From contig DASXVV010000009.1 of assembly GCA_036504035.1 (NCBI GenBank), forward strand, positions 124,001 to 188,000: a stretch of 64,000 bases of DNA, read 5' to 3'. The DNA is from Candidatus Deferrimicrobiaceae bacterium. Lineage in GTDB: Bacteria > Desulfobacterota > Deferrimicrobia > Deferrimicrobiales > Deferrimicrobiaceae. The translations under genes and the position numbers were made by a program. The notes beneath the pieces were generated by a model, which did not search any database, had not been told where the DNA came from, and was given only the letters and a program-made list of their open reading frames with translations. Numbering within the stretch: position 1 is the first letter of the stretch; each line of letters opens with the position of its first letter. Below are positions 24,936 to 34,119 of the stretch, piece by piece.

Positions 24936-25913
24936 TCAGCCCGCGATCAGCTTCGCCGCGTCCTTGGCGGCGTAGGTGATGATCATCTCGGCGCCGGCGC
25001 GCCGGATGGCGGTGAGGATCTCCATCATCACGCGCGGACCGTCGATCCAGTCGAGTTTTTCGCCCGCCTTGACGATCGAGTATTCGCCGCTGACGCTGTA
25101 GGCGGCGACGGGATAGTCGAATTCTTCCCGGACGGCGCGGATCACGTCGAGATATGCGAGCGCCGGCTTGACCATCACGATGTCGGCACCCTCCTGGATG
25201 TCGAGCGCGACCTCGCGGAGCGCCTCGAGTCCGTTCCCGGGGTCCATCTGGTAGGAGCGTCGGTCGCCGAACGACGGCGTGCTCTCGGCCGCGTCGCGGA
25301 ACGGGCCGTAGAAGCCGCTGGCGTACTTGGCCGCATAGGCCATGATCGGGATCCCGCTGAAGCCCTCGTCGTCGAGCGCCTCGCGGATGCGGCCGACCCG
25401 GCCGTCCATCATGTCGGACGGAGCGATGATATCGGCGCCTGCCCGTGCGTGCGTCACCGCGCTCTGCGCCAGGATCTCGAGCGTGGCATCGTTGTCGACC
25501 TCGCCGGACTTCGTCAGGATGCCGCAATGGCCATGGTCGGTGTATTCGCAGAAGCAGACGTCGGTAACGACGACGAGGTCGGGAACCGCGTTCTTGATCG
25601 CCCGGACGGCGGTCTGGATGATGCCCTTGTCGGAGCAGGCGTCGGAGCCGACCGCGTCCTTCTTTTCGGGGATGCCGAACAGGAGGACGGCTGGAATGCC
25701 GAGCTTCTTGACGGCTTTCGCCTCCTTGACGAGGTTGTCGACGCTCATCTGGAAGATCCCCGGCATGGAAGGAATCTCGTGCATCGCGTTCTTCTCGTGC
25801 GTCACGAAGAGCGGATAGATCAGGTTGTCGACGGAAAGGCGGGTCTCGCGGACCATCCGGCGCAGCGTCTCGGTGCGACGCATCCGGCGGGGGCGATATT
25901 CGGGAAAGTTCAT
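24936..25913 (-). CDS. hemB: Delta-aminolevulinic acid dehydratase (porphobilinogen synthase)
   Basis: A 325-residue HemB, which condenses two 5-aminolevulinate molecules to porphobilinogen. Landmarks are the N-terminal [18 protein letters not shown], the metal/active-site Cys segment [16 protein letters not shown] (three Cys in the Zn-binding type arrangement C-x-C-x6-C), the Schiff-base Lys in [17 protein letters not shown], and the second Lys in [11 protein letters not shown]. The start overlaps the hemD stop by 4 bases. Confidence 0.97.
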   Translation of the reverse strand: MNFPEYRPRRMRRTETLRRMVRETRLSVDNLIYPLFVTHEKNAMHEIPSMPGIFQMSVDNLVKEAKAVKKLGIPAVLLFGIPEKKDAVGSDACSDKGIIQTAVRAIKNAVPDLVVVTDVCFCEYTDHGHCGILTKSGEVDNDATLEILAQSAVTHARAGADIIAPSDMMDGRVGRIREALDDEGFSGIPIMAYAAKYASGFYGPFRDAAESTPSFGDRRSYQMDPGNGLEALREVALDIQEGADIVMVKPALAYLDVIRAVREEFDYPVAAYSVSGEYSIVKAGEKLDWIDGPRVMMEILTAIRRAGAEMIITYAAKDAAKLIAG

Positions 25914-26692
25914 CGGGCGGCTCCTTTTTGGCGGAAATGGACCTCGATGGCGTCGAGCATGCCGGCGATCGTGTATTGATCAGGCATGATCCCGACGGAC
26001 ATGTCTCTGTTTTCGACGGATCGGGCGGTCACCTCGCCGATGACGGCGATCGTGCTGCTGGAAAGGATGGATCGGGCGCGATCCTCCCCCAGAAGCAGGA
26101 TAAAGTTCCGGAAGGCCGACGGGGAGGCGAAGGCGCAAACGTCGGGGGGGGTTTCCGCAATAGCCCGCGCGGCGCCTTCGTCGAGATCGGGCAGCCCTGT
26201 GCGGTAGGTGACGGGCGCGACAACGATGCCACCCTGAACGACGAGGCCGTCGACGAGCGCTTCGCGCCCCTCGGCCGCTCGGGGAACCAGGAAGCGCTTC
26301 CCGGATATACCCTCTTTGGCGAGGGCGTCGAGCAGGCCTTCCGCCGTATGCGTTCCCGCCTCGAGGAAGACCGTCATGCCGGCATCGGAAACCGCGCGCG
26401 TCGTGCCGGGCCCGACCGATCCGATGCGAAGCCCCGGCGGAAGCCCGGCGGCGATCGCCGCAGTTGCGCGCGGCGCAAAATATCTGACGCCGTTTGCGCT
26501 GGAAAAGAGCAGCCAGTCGAAGGAGGGAAGCGCCGAGATCGCGGCATCGAGCGGCCCCGGGTCGTCGACTGCGACGATCCGAACCGTGGGGAAAAGGACG
26601 GGGACCCCGCCTCGGCCGCGGATCAGGTCGGCGAATTCCCTCGCCTGCCCCTCGCCGCGGGTGACCAGCACGCGAATCCCGCGAAGGGGCAT
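25910..26692 (-). CDS. hemD: Uroporphyrinogen-III synthase
   Basis: A 260-residue HemD: it cyclises hydroxymethylbilane with inversion of ring D. The sequence is typically divergent but shows the two-lobe layout, with an N-terminal [17 protein letters not shown], the [15 protein letters not shown] segment at the linker between lobes, and [15 protein letters not shown] in the second lobe. Its place between hemC and hemB supports the call. The C-terminal segment ends near [11 protein letters not shown], usual for the family. Confidence 0.93.
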   Translation of the reverse strand: MPLRGIRVLVTRGEGQAREFADLIRGRGGVPVLFPTVRIVAVDDPGPLDAAISALPSFDWLLFSSANGVRYFAPRATAAIAAGLPPGLRIGSVGPGTTRAVSDAGMTVFLEAGTHTAEGLLDALAKEGISGKRFLVPRAAEGREALVDGLVVQGGIVVAPVTYRTGLPDLDEGAARAIAETPPDVCAFASPSAFRNFILLLGEDRARSILSSSTIAVIGEVTARSVENRDMSVGIMPDQYTIAGMLDAIEVHFRQKGAAR

Positions 26693-26701
26693 GGCTGCCG
26701 T

Positions 26702-27643
26702 TCAGCCCTTCGACGCGGCGTAGACTTCGTCGAGGATGGCCTTGGCGCCGCGCGACAGCAGCTCTTCGGCCAGCGAGACGCCCATGGCTTCGGGATCGTT
26801 CCGGGAACCGCGACGCTCTCCCCGGATGATCTCGGTCCCGTCGGGGCGACCGACCAGGCCGTTGAATCGCAATTCGTTCCCCTCGATGCGGCCGAAAGCG
26901 CCGATGGGCACCTGGCACCCCCCCTCGAGCCGGGTCAGGAAGGCGCGCTCGGCGCGCACCGCGACCGATGTCTCGGGATCGTCGAGGAAGGCGACCGCCC
27001 CGCGCGTATCGGCATCGTCGCTCCGGATCTCGATGCCCAGCGCTCCCTGCCCGACAGCGGGAAGCGAGACTTCGGGATCGATCAGTGACGAGATCCGGTC
27101 GGCCCAGCCAAGCCTCCGCAAGCCGGCCGCCGCGAGGATGATCGCGTCATACTGACCTTCGTCCATCTTGCGGATGCGGGTGTCGAGGTTGCCGCGGAGC
27201 TGGTCGATCTGCAGGTCGGGGCGGGCGGCGAGGAGCTGCGTCTGCCGGCGAAGGGAACTGGTGCCCACCTTGGCGCCCTTCGGGAGCGTGTCGAACGTCT
27301 TCGCCTTGTTCGAAAGAAATGCGTCGCGCGGATCTTCGCGCTTGGTGGTGCACGAGATCTCGAGGCCGGCGGGCAACTCGGTCGGCACGTCTTTCATCGA
27401 GTGGACGGCGAAATCGATCTTCCCGGTCAGCAGCGCGTCCTCGATCTCCTTCACGAACAGTCCCTTGCCGCCCACCTTGGCCAGCGGGACATCGAGGATC
27501 ATGTCGCCCGTGGTCTTGATCTTGAAGATCTCGACCTTCCGGCCGGTCTTCTCCTCGACAAGCGCCTTGATGTGTTCGGCCTGCCACAGCGCGAGCAGGC
27601 TGCCCCGGCTCCCCAGGATGATGACGCCGTCCGGTCTATTCAC
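26702..27643 (-). CDS. hemC: Porphobilinogen deaminase (hydroxymethylbilane synthase)
   Basis: A 313-residue HemC from GTG 27643. It joins four porphobilinogens into hydroxymethylbilane. Family motifs: GSRGSLLALWQAEHIKAL at the N-terminus, DFAVHSMKDVPTELP, the GTSSLRRQTQL arginine cluster, RGNLDTRIRKMDEGQYDAI split over the substrate site, and the cofactor Cys in LEGGCQVPIGAF. It overlaps hemA by 8 bases and precedes hemD by 9. Confidence 0.97.
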   Translation of the reverse strand: MNRPDGVIILGSRGSLLALWQAEHIKALVEEKTGRKVEIFKIKTTGDMILDVPLAKVGGKGLFVKEIEDALLTGKIDFAVHSMKDVPTELPAGLEISCTTKREDPRDAFLSNKAKTFDTLPKGAKVGTSSLRRQTQLLAARPDLQIDQLRGNLDTRIRKMDEGQYDAIILAAAGLRRLGWADRISSLIDPEVSLPAVGQGALGIEIRSDDADTRGAVAFLDDPETSVAVRAERAFLTRLEGGCQVPIGAFGRIEGNELRFNGLVGRPDGTEIIRGERRGSRNDPEAMGVSLAEELLSRGAKAILDEVYAASKG

Positions 27644-28922
27644 GGTCTTTCCCTCCGTCGGTCAGGTCGAACAGTTCCCGGACCACGGGTACCAGTTCCA
27701 TTGGGTCGCGTCCGTCACCGTCGTTTTTGAGCGCCATCAACGGCGCGTGAAGCACCTTGTTGACGATCGAGGAGGCCAGCCCCTCGACCACCTTGCACGT
27801 TTTCGGGTCGTCGGTTCCAAGGATCGACAGCGCCTTGGCGACCTCGTGCGCGCGGATCTCGTCGAACTTGCGCCGCAGCGAGATGATGGTGGGCGTCACC
27901 TGCTGGGCGTCGAGCCACTTGCGGAACGACGCGACCTCGGACACCACGATATCTTCGGCGATCCCCGCTTCCTTGTGACGCTCCTCGAGGTTGGTCTCGA
28001 TGACATTGTTGAGGTCGTCGATATCGTAGACGTAGACATTGTCGATGTCGTTGATGTCGGGGTCGATGTCGCGCGGCACCGCCATGTCGACGAAGAACAT
28101 CGGGCGGTTGCGCCGGATGCGGATGACTTCCTCGACATCCTGCCGCCGGAGGATGAACGTGGGCGATCCCGTGGAAGAGATGACGATGTCGGCAGTCTTG
28201 AGGTGAGACACCATCTCCTCGAAGCGGATGGCGGTGCCCTCGAACTCCTCGGCCAGCTTGACCGCACGCTCGAAGGTGCGGTTTGTGACCATGATGCCCT
28301 TGACGCCTGCGTTGAGCAGGTGGCGCGCCGCGAGCTCGCACATCTCGCCGGCCCCGATCAGCATGACCGTCTTGTCTTTCAGGTCGCCGAAGATCTTGCG
28401 CGCGAGTTCGACGCCCGCGTACGAGATCGAGACCGCGGAGCTGGCGACCTTGGTCTCGGTGCGGACCCGCTTGGCAACCGAGAATGCCTTGGAGAAGAAC
28501 TTGTCGAGTACCGGGCCGATCGACTTGAACTCGCCCGCGTAGCCGTAGGCGTCCTTGACCTGCCCCAGGATCTGCGGCTCGCCGAGGACCATCGAGTCGA
28601 GGCTCGAGGAGACGCGGAACAGGTGATGAACGGCATCTTCGTCGATGTGATGGTAGAGGTGGCCCTCGACGTCGGGAAGCGCCAACCCGTGATGGTCGGC
28701 CAGGAACGCCTTGACTTCGCCGGTTCCCCGATAACCCTCGTCGGCCAATACGCAAACCTCGACCCGGTTGCAGGTCGAGATGATGACGCCTTCGGAGACG
28801 GACGGCAGCGACAGAAGCGAGCGCAGCGCGTCGCCGATCGTGTCGGCGGGAAAAGCGAGACGCTCGCGGATCTCGACCGGCGCCGACCTGTGATTCAAAC
28901 CGACTATGACGATATGGCCCAT
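27636..28922 (-). CDS. hemA: Glutamyl-tRNA reductase
   Basis: A 428-residue HemA, the first committed enzyme of C5-pathway heme synthesis, reducing Glu-tRNA(Glu) to glutamate-1-semialdehyde. The N-terminal catalytic domain has NHRSAPVEIRERLAF and the active-site Cys in IISTCNRVEVC; the NADPH-binding domain has LIGAGEMCELAA and STGSPTFIL; the C-terminal helical dimerisation domain follows. hemL, the next enzyme, is not in the window. ccsA lies 22 bases upstream in the same operon. Confidence 0.97.
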   Translation of the reverse strand: MGHIVIVGLNHRSAPVEIRERLAFPADTIGDALRSLLSLPSVSEGVIISTCNRVEVCVLADEGYRGTGEVKAFLADHHGLALPDVEGHLYHHIDEDAVHHLFRVSSSLDSMVLGEPQILGQVKDAYGYAGEFKSIGPVLDKFFSKAFSVAKRVRTETKVASSAVSISYAGVELARKIFGDLKDKTVMLIGAGEMCELAARHLLNAGVKGIMVTNRTFERAVKLAEEFEGTAIRFEEMVSHLKTADIVISSTGSPTFILRRQDVEEVIRIRRNRPMFFVDMAVPRDIDPDINDIDNVYVYDIDDLNNVIETNLEERHKEAGIAEDIVVSEVASFRKWLDAQQVTPTIISLRRKFDEIRAHEVAKALSILGTDDPKTCKVVEGLASSIVNKVLHAPLMALKNDGDGRDPMELVPVVRELFDLTDGGKDRE

Positions 28923-28944
28923 CGGAAAAGAAACGTCCCTTCGT

Positions 28945-29772
28945 TTAACCGTTGAGAGCTGCGTATGTGTGCTTGCCCGCAGGCAGCAGGTTGATGCCGA
29001 GGAAGGTGAAGACGACCAGGAGAAACCCGACGATGGCGAGGATGGCGGCCTTGCGCCCGCGCCAGCCGACGGTCAACCGGCCGTGGAGCAGCGCGGCGTA
29101 GACCAGCCATGTGGCAAGCGACGCGGTCTCTTTCGGGTCCCAGCTCCAGTAGGTGCCCCAAGCGTTCTGGGCCCAGAGCGACCCGGTGATGATCCCGATG
29201 GTGAGCATCGGGAACCCGATCGTCAGGCACCGATAGTTGATCTCGTCGAGCACATCGAGCGACGGAAGCCGCTGGAAGATGGCGCCCATGCGCTTCCCCT
29301 TGACCTGCCGCTCCTGCATCAGGTACATGAGGCCCGCGGCGAACGCCACGGCGAAGAACGCGTAGGCAATGAACAGCACTATGACGTGTACGGGAAGCCA
29401 GGAGGAGTTGAGCGCCGGATTGAGCTTCTGGATCTCGGACTGCTGGAAAGCCGAAAGCAGGCTGAAAAGGAAGGCCAGCGGCGCGACGAAAGCGCCCAGC
29501 ACCCGCAGCTTGTACCGGATTTCGGTCAGCAGGAACACCCCGACGATGACGAGGGCAAAGAAGGACAGCGACTCGAACAGGTTGGTGATGGGGGTGTGTC
29601 CCGCCTCGACGAAGCGCATGCAGAAGCCGAGAAGGTGCAGGAAACCGCCGATGAGCAGGAACATGCGGCCCAGCCGCGCGCCCCGCTCCCTGAGCGTGAC
29701 GATGAAGTAGAGGTAAAGGAGGGCGCCGACCAGGTAGAGGATGGTGGTCGACTTCAAAAGGAGCGTTTGCAT
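28945..29772 (-). CDS. ccsA: Cytochrome c biogenesis protein CcsA (HemX-like)
   Basis: A 275-residue integral membrane protein with eight predicted helices. The tryptophan-rich WWD heme-binding motif is visible (WAQNAWGTYWSWDPKE, about residues 205-220), with flanking His residues (GHTPITNLFESL and AALLHGRL). CcsA with CcsB exports and attaches heme to c-type cytochromes (system II). Encoding it in front of hemA links heme supply to cytochrome c maturation, a common order in deltaproteobacteria. ccsB is not in the window. Confidence 0.92.
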   Translation of the reverse strand: MQTLLLKSTTILYLVGALLYLYFIVTLRERGARLGRMFLLIGGFLHLLGFCMRFVEAGHTPITNLFESLSFFALVIVGVFLLTEIRYKLRVLGAFVAPLAFLFSLLSAFQQSEIQKLNPALNSSWLPVHVIVLFIAYAFFAVAFAAGLMYLMQERQVKGKRMGAIFQRLPSLDVLDEINYRCLTIGFPMLTIGIITGSLWAQNAWGTYWSWDPKETASLATWLVYAALLHGRLTVGWRGRKAAILAIVGFLLVVFTFLGINLLPAGKHTYAALNG

Positions 29773-29831
29773 CGGGATATTCTAAACCATGGCTTCGCCG
29801 TGGACAAGTGGCGCGTCATGCAACATTCGCG

Positions 29832-30518
29832 TCACGACTCCCCGACGACCAGGCGGGTCAGCTCGGCCACCTCGGACCGAAGCGCACGGGCCTCCTCCCG
29901 GAGCGCCGCGACTTCGGCCTCGAGCGCCTCGATGCGCGCGTCCCGGCCGGTCCGGGCGGCTTCGTCGCTCGGGCCTTCCTCCGGGGCCGCCGCCGGAAAA
30001 GCCGGGGACGCCGGCTCGGCGGCCGGCATCCCGCCGAACAGCTGGGCGTACCGCTGCTCCTTGCGCCCGGGCTGGCGGGGAAGGATGGCGACCATCGGAG
30101 GCGTCTCGCCACCAAGTTTCTGAAGAATCGCCCCCACGCAGGCGAGGTCTGGCAGGTCGCACATCCGGCCGGCGCGGGTCCGCAGCTCGCCCGGCGTCTG
30201 AGGGCCCCGGAGCATCAGCTCGCACAGGATCGCCAGCTCGGGGCGCCCGAGATCGAGCTTCTCGACCATGAAATGCCGGTATTTCGAGACCCGGCCGCTG
30301 TCCCCGGAAAGAATCGCAAGCTGCTTGCGCCCGAGCGTCCCGAGAGCCCGCGAGACGTCGGCCTCGCACAGGTCGGTGACGGGGTCGCGGTTCGACTTCT
30401 GGTTGCAGGCGTTGACAAGCGCGTTGAGCGACAGCGGGTAGTATTCGGGCGTCGCCAGCTCCTTCTCGATCAGGGCGCCGAGCACACGCGTTTCGATAGC
30501 GTCGAGCTGCGGCTCCAC
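29832..30518 (-). CDS. yceH: YceH family protein (DUF480)
   Basis: A 228-residue protein starting at GTG 30518. The DUF480 core is clear: LDAIETRVLGALIEKELATPEYYPLSLNALVNACNQKSNRDPV in consecutive pieces, then RGPQTPGELRTRAGRM, a tandem winged-helix arrangement. The C-terminal half (about 165-228) is a Pro/Ala-rich linker followed by a coiled coil of the EALEAEVAALREEARALRSEVAEL type. Function is not established for the family. It follows the 59-residue gene by two bases. Confidence 0.9.
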   Translation of the reverse strand: MEPQLDAIETRVLGALIEKELATPEYYPLSLNALVNACNQKSNRDPVTDLCEADVSRALGTLGRKQLAILSGDSGRVSKYRHFMVEKLDLGRPELAILCELMLRGPQTPGELRTRAGRMCDLPDLACVGAILQKLGGETPPMVAILPRQPGRKEQRYAQLFGGMPAAEPASPAFPAAAPEEGPSDEAARTGRDARIEALEAEVAALREEARALRSEVAELTRLVVGES

Positions 30519-30520
30519 GG

Positions 30521-30700
30521 CTACGGTTTCTTCTTGTATACGTTCAGCCCGATCTTTTCCTCGCGCCCCTCGAGCGTTGCGTTGCCTTCCGTCGAGGCGA
30601 TAATAATCGTCTTCCCCGAAGACGAGGGCCCGAATTCCTTCTTCAGGTCGACCTTGATCGTAAGGATGTTCCCTTCCACGGTCATTTCTACGTTTTTCAT
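30521..30700 (-). CDS. Conserved-looking small protein (59 residues)
   Basis: A short gene with excellent signals: ATG 30700 preceded by GGAGGAAAA, TAG at 30521-30523, two bases before yceH. The product starts MKNVEMTVEGNILTIKVDL, continues with EFGPSSSGKTIIIASTEGN and ends in GLNVYKKKP. The strand-rich pattern suggests a small beta-sheet domain. SSSGKT superficially resembles a P-loop but the protein is far too short for an NTPase. Function unknown. It is the likely first gene of the yceH-ccsA-hem transcript. Confidence 0.8.
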   Translation of the reverse strand: MKNVEMTVEGNILTIKVDLKKEFGPSSSGKTIIIASTEGNATLEGREEKIGLNVYKKKP

Positions 30701-30759
30701 TTTTCCTCCGGGATGTGGTTTATGGACGGATTATATTCGTTTCGCGCTACCATTTCGCC

Positions 30760-32340
30760 ATGCGCCTATTTCCGCCGACGGAGGCCCGCCTCCGGATCCT
30801 CCCGATGGGGGCCTTGCTGCTCGCCGGAATCCTCGCGATATCCGGCTGCCGCCAGCGATTGCCCGTCGATGAGAGAACCGTCGTCATCGCGCTGTCCGGG
30901 GCACCATCGTCGTTCGACCCCCGGCTCGCGACCGACGCCTATTCCGAGCAGCTCCTCCAGATGACCCATGCGGGGCTGATGCGGCGCGACACCCACGGCG
31001 ACCTCGTTCCCGACCTGGCGCAAGACTTCGAGATGCACTCTCCCGTCGAGATCGCCTTCCACCTGCGCCCCGACCTCCGGTTTCACGACGGGCGGGAGGT
31101 CACCGCCACGGACGTACGCGATACCTTCGTGTGGATCCTAGACTCCGGTAATCGTTCCCCGCACAAGTCGGCCTTCGACATACTGGCCGGAATCGATACC
31201 CCCGACCGGCACACCGTGGTCTTCCGCCTGAAAAGCCCTTACGCCCCCTTCCTCGCCGAGATGACGCGCGGGATCGTCCCCTCGGGCACTCCGGCCCGCG
31301 GCTACGCCCCGCCGATCGGGGCCGGCCCGTTCAAGGTCGAGGACGTGGAGCCCGGCGACTCCGTGTCGCTTGCGCGCTTCGACGGCTTCTTCGGCGGCCC
31401 TCCCGCAGTGCCGCGCATCGTCGTGAAGTTCATCCCCGACAGCACGCTGCGCTTCCTCGAGCTCAAGATGGGGAGCGTCAACTTCGTCCTCAACGGGATC
31501 GATCCGGAAATGCTCCCCGAGGCCGGGAAGAATCCCAACCTCGTCACCGAGGAGTCGGCGGGAGGCAACGTGTCTTATCTCGGGTTCAATCTCCGGGACC
31601 CGGTGCTCGCCGATATCCGGGTGCGGCGCGCCATCGCTCTGGCCATCGACCGGGGAGCGATCATCCGCGCCTTATGGAAAGGGAAGGCCGACCCTGCCGA
31701 TTCCATCCTGGCGCCCGGCATCCGGGCGCACGCCGACGGATTGCCGGACGTGCCGTACGATCCCGTCCAGGCAAGGCGGCTGCTGGACCAGGCGGGACAC
31801 CCCGACCCCGACGGGGAAGGCCCGGCCCCGAGGTTCACGCTGACCTACAAGACGTCCCAGAATGCGCTGCGGCTCCGAATCGCGACCGCGATCCAGGACC
31901 AGCTCCGGCAGGTCGGCATCGCCCTCGACATCCGGTCCTACGAGTGGGGCACCTTCTTCGGCGACATCCGGAAGGGGAACTTCCAGCTTTACAGCCTGAC
32001 CTGGGTGGGGCTGCGCGACCCGGACATCTTTCACCTCGCCTTCCACTCGAAGCAGATGCCCCCCGACGGCGCCAACCGGAACCGGTACGAGAACGCCGAG
32101 GTCGACCGGCTGACGGAAGCGGGGCAGCGGGAGACGGACCCGGCCCGAAGGAAAGCGATCTACGACCGGGTCCAGCGGATCCTCGCGCGCGACCTCCCCG
32201 TCTTTCCCCTCTGGGCAAATCGGAACGTGCTGGTGCGCGACCGCCGGGTAACCGGGTTCACGGTCACGCCCGAGGAGGATTACACCAGCGTCCGCTCCAT
32301 GAAGGTCGACCCGCCTCCCCGGGAGGCCGCCGCCCGATGA
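30760..32340 (+). CDS. ABC transporter substrate-binding lipoprotein, peptide/nickel family
   Basis: A 526-residue SBP_bac_5 family protein. I chose ATG 30760; upstream in-frame codons precede the likely promoter. A signal peptide with lipobox LAISGC at about 25-30 anchors it to the membrane. The family pattern is clear: DPRLATDAYSEQLLQMTHAGL, the VTATDVRDTFVWIL segment (usual VTAEDVVFSxxR), IGAGPFKVEDVEPG and LGFNLRDPVLADIRVRRAIALAIDR. It should capture oligopeptides or similar solutes. It overlaps the first permease by four bases (ATGA). Confidence 0.93.
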   Translation: MRLFPPTEARLRILPMGALLLAGILAISGCRQRLPVDERTVVIALSGAPSSFDPRLATDAYSEQLLQMTHAGLMRRDTHGDLVPDLAQDFEMHSPVEIAFHLRPDLRFHDGREVTATDVRDTFVWILDSGNRSPHKSAFDILAGIDTPDRHTVVFRLKSPYAPFLAEMTRGIVPSGTPARGYAPPIGAGPFKVEDVEPGDSVSLARFDGFFGGPPAVPRIVVKFIPDSTLRFLELKMGSVNFVLNGIDPEMLPEAGKNPNLVTEESAGGNVSYLGFNLRDPVLADIRVRRAIALAIDRGAIIRALWKGKADPADSILAPGIRAHADGLPDVPYDPVQARRLLDQAGHPDPDGEGPAPRFTLTYKTSQNALRLRIATAIQDQLRQVGIALDIRSYEWGTFFGDIRKGNFQLYSLTWVGLRDPDIFHLAFHSKQMPPDGANRNRYENAEVDRLTEAGQRETDPARRKAIYDRVQRILARDLPVFPLWANRNVLVRDRRVTGFTVTPEEDYTSVRSMKVDPPPREAAAR

Positions 32341-33257
32341 TCCCGATGATCCTATCCCGGCTGCGCCATACGCTCCCCGTCGTCCTGGGCGTCGCCACGA
32401 TCGTGTTCCTGCTGATCCATCTCGTGCCCGGCGACCCGGTGGACGTGATGCTCGGCGAGAGCGCCGTGGGGGCCGACAAGACCGAGCTCCGGCACGCGCT
32501 GAAGCTGGACCGGCCGCTCCTCTCCCAGTATGCGGATTTCATGGGCGGGCTCGCGCGCGGCGATCTCGGCGTCTCGTTCCGTAGCCGCGAGCCGGTGTCC
32601 CGGGAGATCCTTTCCCGCTTTCCCGCAACGTTGCTGCTGGCATGCGCTTCGCTCGCCGTGTCGCTATTGATCGCCGTCCCCCTCGGGATCGCCGCGGCGA
32701 TGCGCCCCCGCTCCTGGATCGACCTGCTGTGCGGCACGACCGCCATGCTCGGCCTGTCGACGCCCAACTTCGTCATCGGCCCGCTGCTCGTTCTGCTCTT
32801 CTCGATCCAGCTCGGGATCTTCCCCGTTTCGGGATACGGCGGATGGCGCCACCTCGTTCTGCCGGCGCTCACGCTCGGGAGCGGCATGTCGGCCATCCTG
32901 ATGCGGATGCTCCGGTCGTCGCTGCTCGAGGAAACCCGCCAGGATTACGTTCGCACGGCCGTGGCCAAGGGAAGGTCGCCCCTGGGCGCGGTCCTGCGGC
33001 ACGCGCTGCCCAACGCGCTCATTCCCGTCGTCACCGTACTCGGGCTCCAGTTCGGGGCGTTGCTCGCGGGAAGCGTCATCACCGAGACGCTTTTCTCCTG
33101 GCCCGGCATCGGCCGGCTGATGGTGCAGGCGATCGATGCGCGCGACTATCCCCTCGTGCAGGGGTGCGTGCTGTTCATCGCCCTCATCACGGTGGGGGTC
33201 AACCTGGCCGTAGACCTGCTTTATGCCCGGCTCGACCCGAGGCTCCGGCATGACTGA
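32337..33257 (+). CDS. ABC transporter permease, DppB/OppB type
   Basis: A 306-residue inner-membrane permease with six helices. The family N-terminus is PVVLGVATIVFLLIHLVPGDPVDVMLGE, written here in two overlapping parts, and the coupling (EAA) loop RTAVAKGRSPLGAVLRHALPNALIPV in pieces contacts the ATPases. The GSVITETLFSWPGIGRL segment is typical of DppB. It partners with the next gene to form the channel. The start overlaps the binding protein stop by four bases. Confidence 0.94.
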   Translation: MIPMILSRLRHTLPVVLGVATIVFLLIHLVPGDPVDVMLGESAVGADKTELRHALKLDRPLLSQYADFMGGLARGDLGVSFRSREPVSREILSRFPATLLLACASLAVSLLIAVPLGIAAAMRPRSWIDLLCGTTAMLGLSTPNFVIGPLLVLLFSIQLGIFPVSGYGGWRHLVLPALTLGSGMSAILMRMLRSSLLEETRQDYVRTAVAKGRSPLGAVLRHALPNALIPVVTVLGLQFGALLAGSVITETLFSWPGIGRLMVQAIDARDYPLVQGCVLFIALITVGVNLAVDLLYARLDPRLRHD

Positions 33258-34119
33258 CGGGACGCTCCCTCGCCTTCTCAAGCACCGGGGCGCCGCGGCC
33301 GGCTTGGCGTTCCTAGCCCTGCTCTCCCTCGCGGCGGTCCTGGCGCCGCGCCTCGCGGCGTTCGACCCGGCGGCGCAATCGCTCGGGGCGGGGCTGTCGC
33401 GCGCCTCCGCCGTCCACTGGCTCGGGCAGGACCGCCTCGGACGCGACATCCTTTCGCGGCTGCTCTACGGCTCCCGAATCTCGCTCGCCGTGGGGCTCGG
33501 CACCGTCGCGCTTTCGATCGTCCCCGGCCTGTTCATCGGGGCGATATCGGGCTTCGCCGGTGGAAAGGTGGACGCCCTCTTCATGCGCCTGTGCGACCTG
33601 TTGCTCGCCTTCCCCGGCCTGCTCCTTGCCATCGCGATCACGGCGGTGCTCGGCCCGTCCCCGTGGCATGTGATCCTGGCGTTGTCGATTCTGGGCTGGG
33701 TCGGTTATGCCCGGCTGATCCGCGGGCAGGTGCGCAAGGTGCGGGAGTCCGAGTTCGTCCAGGCCGCGCGGTCGGTCGGCGTTTCCCCGGGCCGACAGCT
33801 CGTCCGGCACGTCCTCCCGAACGCCTTGTCGCCGTTGATCGTCGAGGCGACGTTCGGGATCGGCCGCGCCGTCGTGTCCGAGGCGGGTCTGAGCTTCCTC
33901 GGGCTGGGAGTCTCGCCGCCGACGCCGTCGTGGGGCGCGATGATCGCCGAGGGGCGCCATTTCCTCTTCATCGCGCCGCACCTGACGCTGGCGCCCGGGC
34001 TGGCGATCATGCTCACTGTGATGGCATTCAATTTCGTGGGGGACGGGCTTCGGGATGCGATGGACGTTCGCGATCCGGGGGTCGAGGGAACGGCTACCTC
34101 GGCTCGCGACGGCCGCTGA
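33250..34119 (+). CDS. ABC transporter permease, DppC/OppC type
   Basis: A 289-residue second permease of the importer from ATG 33250, overlapping dppB-like by 8 bases. The DppC family N-terminus is followed by LGQDRLGRDILSRLLYGSRISL, then the coupling loop EFVQAARSVGVSPGRQLVRHVLPN in pieces and AVVSEAGLSFLGLGVSPPTPSWG. ATP-binding subunits (DppD/DppF) are not found nearby, so shared ATPases elsewhere are expected. The 3' end overlaps the convergent TPR gene by 26 bases. Confidence 0.93.
   Translation: MTDGTLPRLLKHRGAAAGLAFLALLSLAAVLAPRLAAFDPAAQSLGAGLSRASAVHWLGQDRLGRDILSRLLYGSRISLAVGLGTVALSIVPGLFIGAISGFAGGKVDALFMRLCDLLLAFPGLLLAIAITAVLGPSPWHVILALSILGWVGYARLIRGQVRKVRESEFVQAARSVGVSPGRQLVRHVLPNALSPLIVEATFGIGRAVVSEAGLSFLGLGVSPPTPSWGAMIAEGRHFLFIAPHLTLAPGLAIMLTVMAFNFVGDGLRDAMDVRDPGVEGTATSARDGR

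Noticed and set aside
26702-28955. Long antisense frames across hemC and hemA
   Set aside because: Both strands are open because of high GC; the minus-strand frames match well-known heme enzymes.
30590-30620. SSSGKT in the 59-residue protein as a nucleotide-binding P-loop
   Set aside because: The protein is too short for an NTPase and the flanking strand/helix pattern is wrong.
30760-34119. A complete oligopeptide transporter including ATPases
   Set aside because: No Walker-type ATPase gene occurs after the second permease; the next gene is on the other strand.
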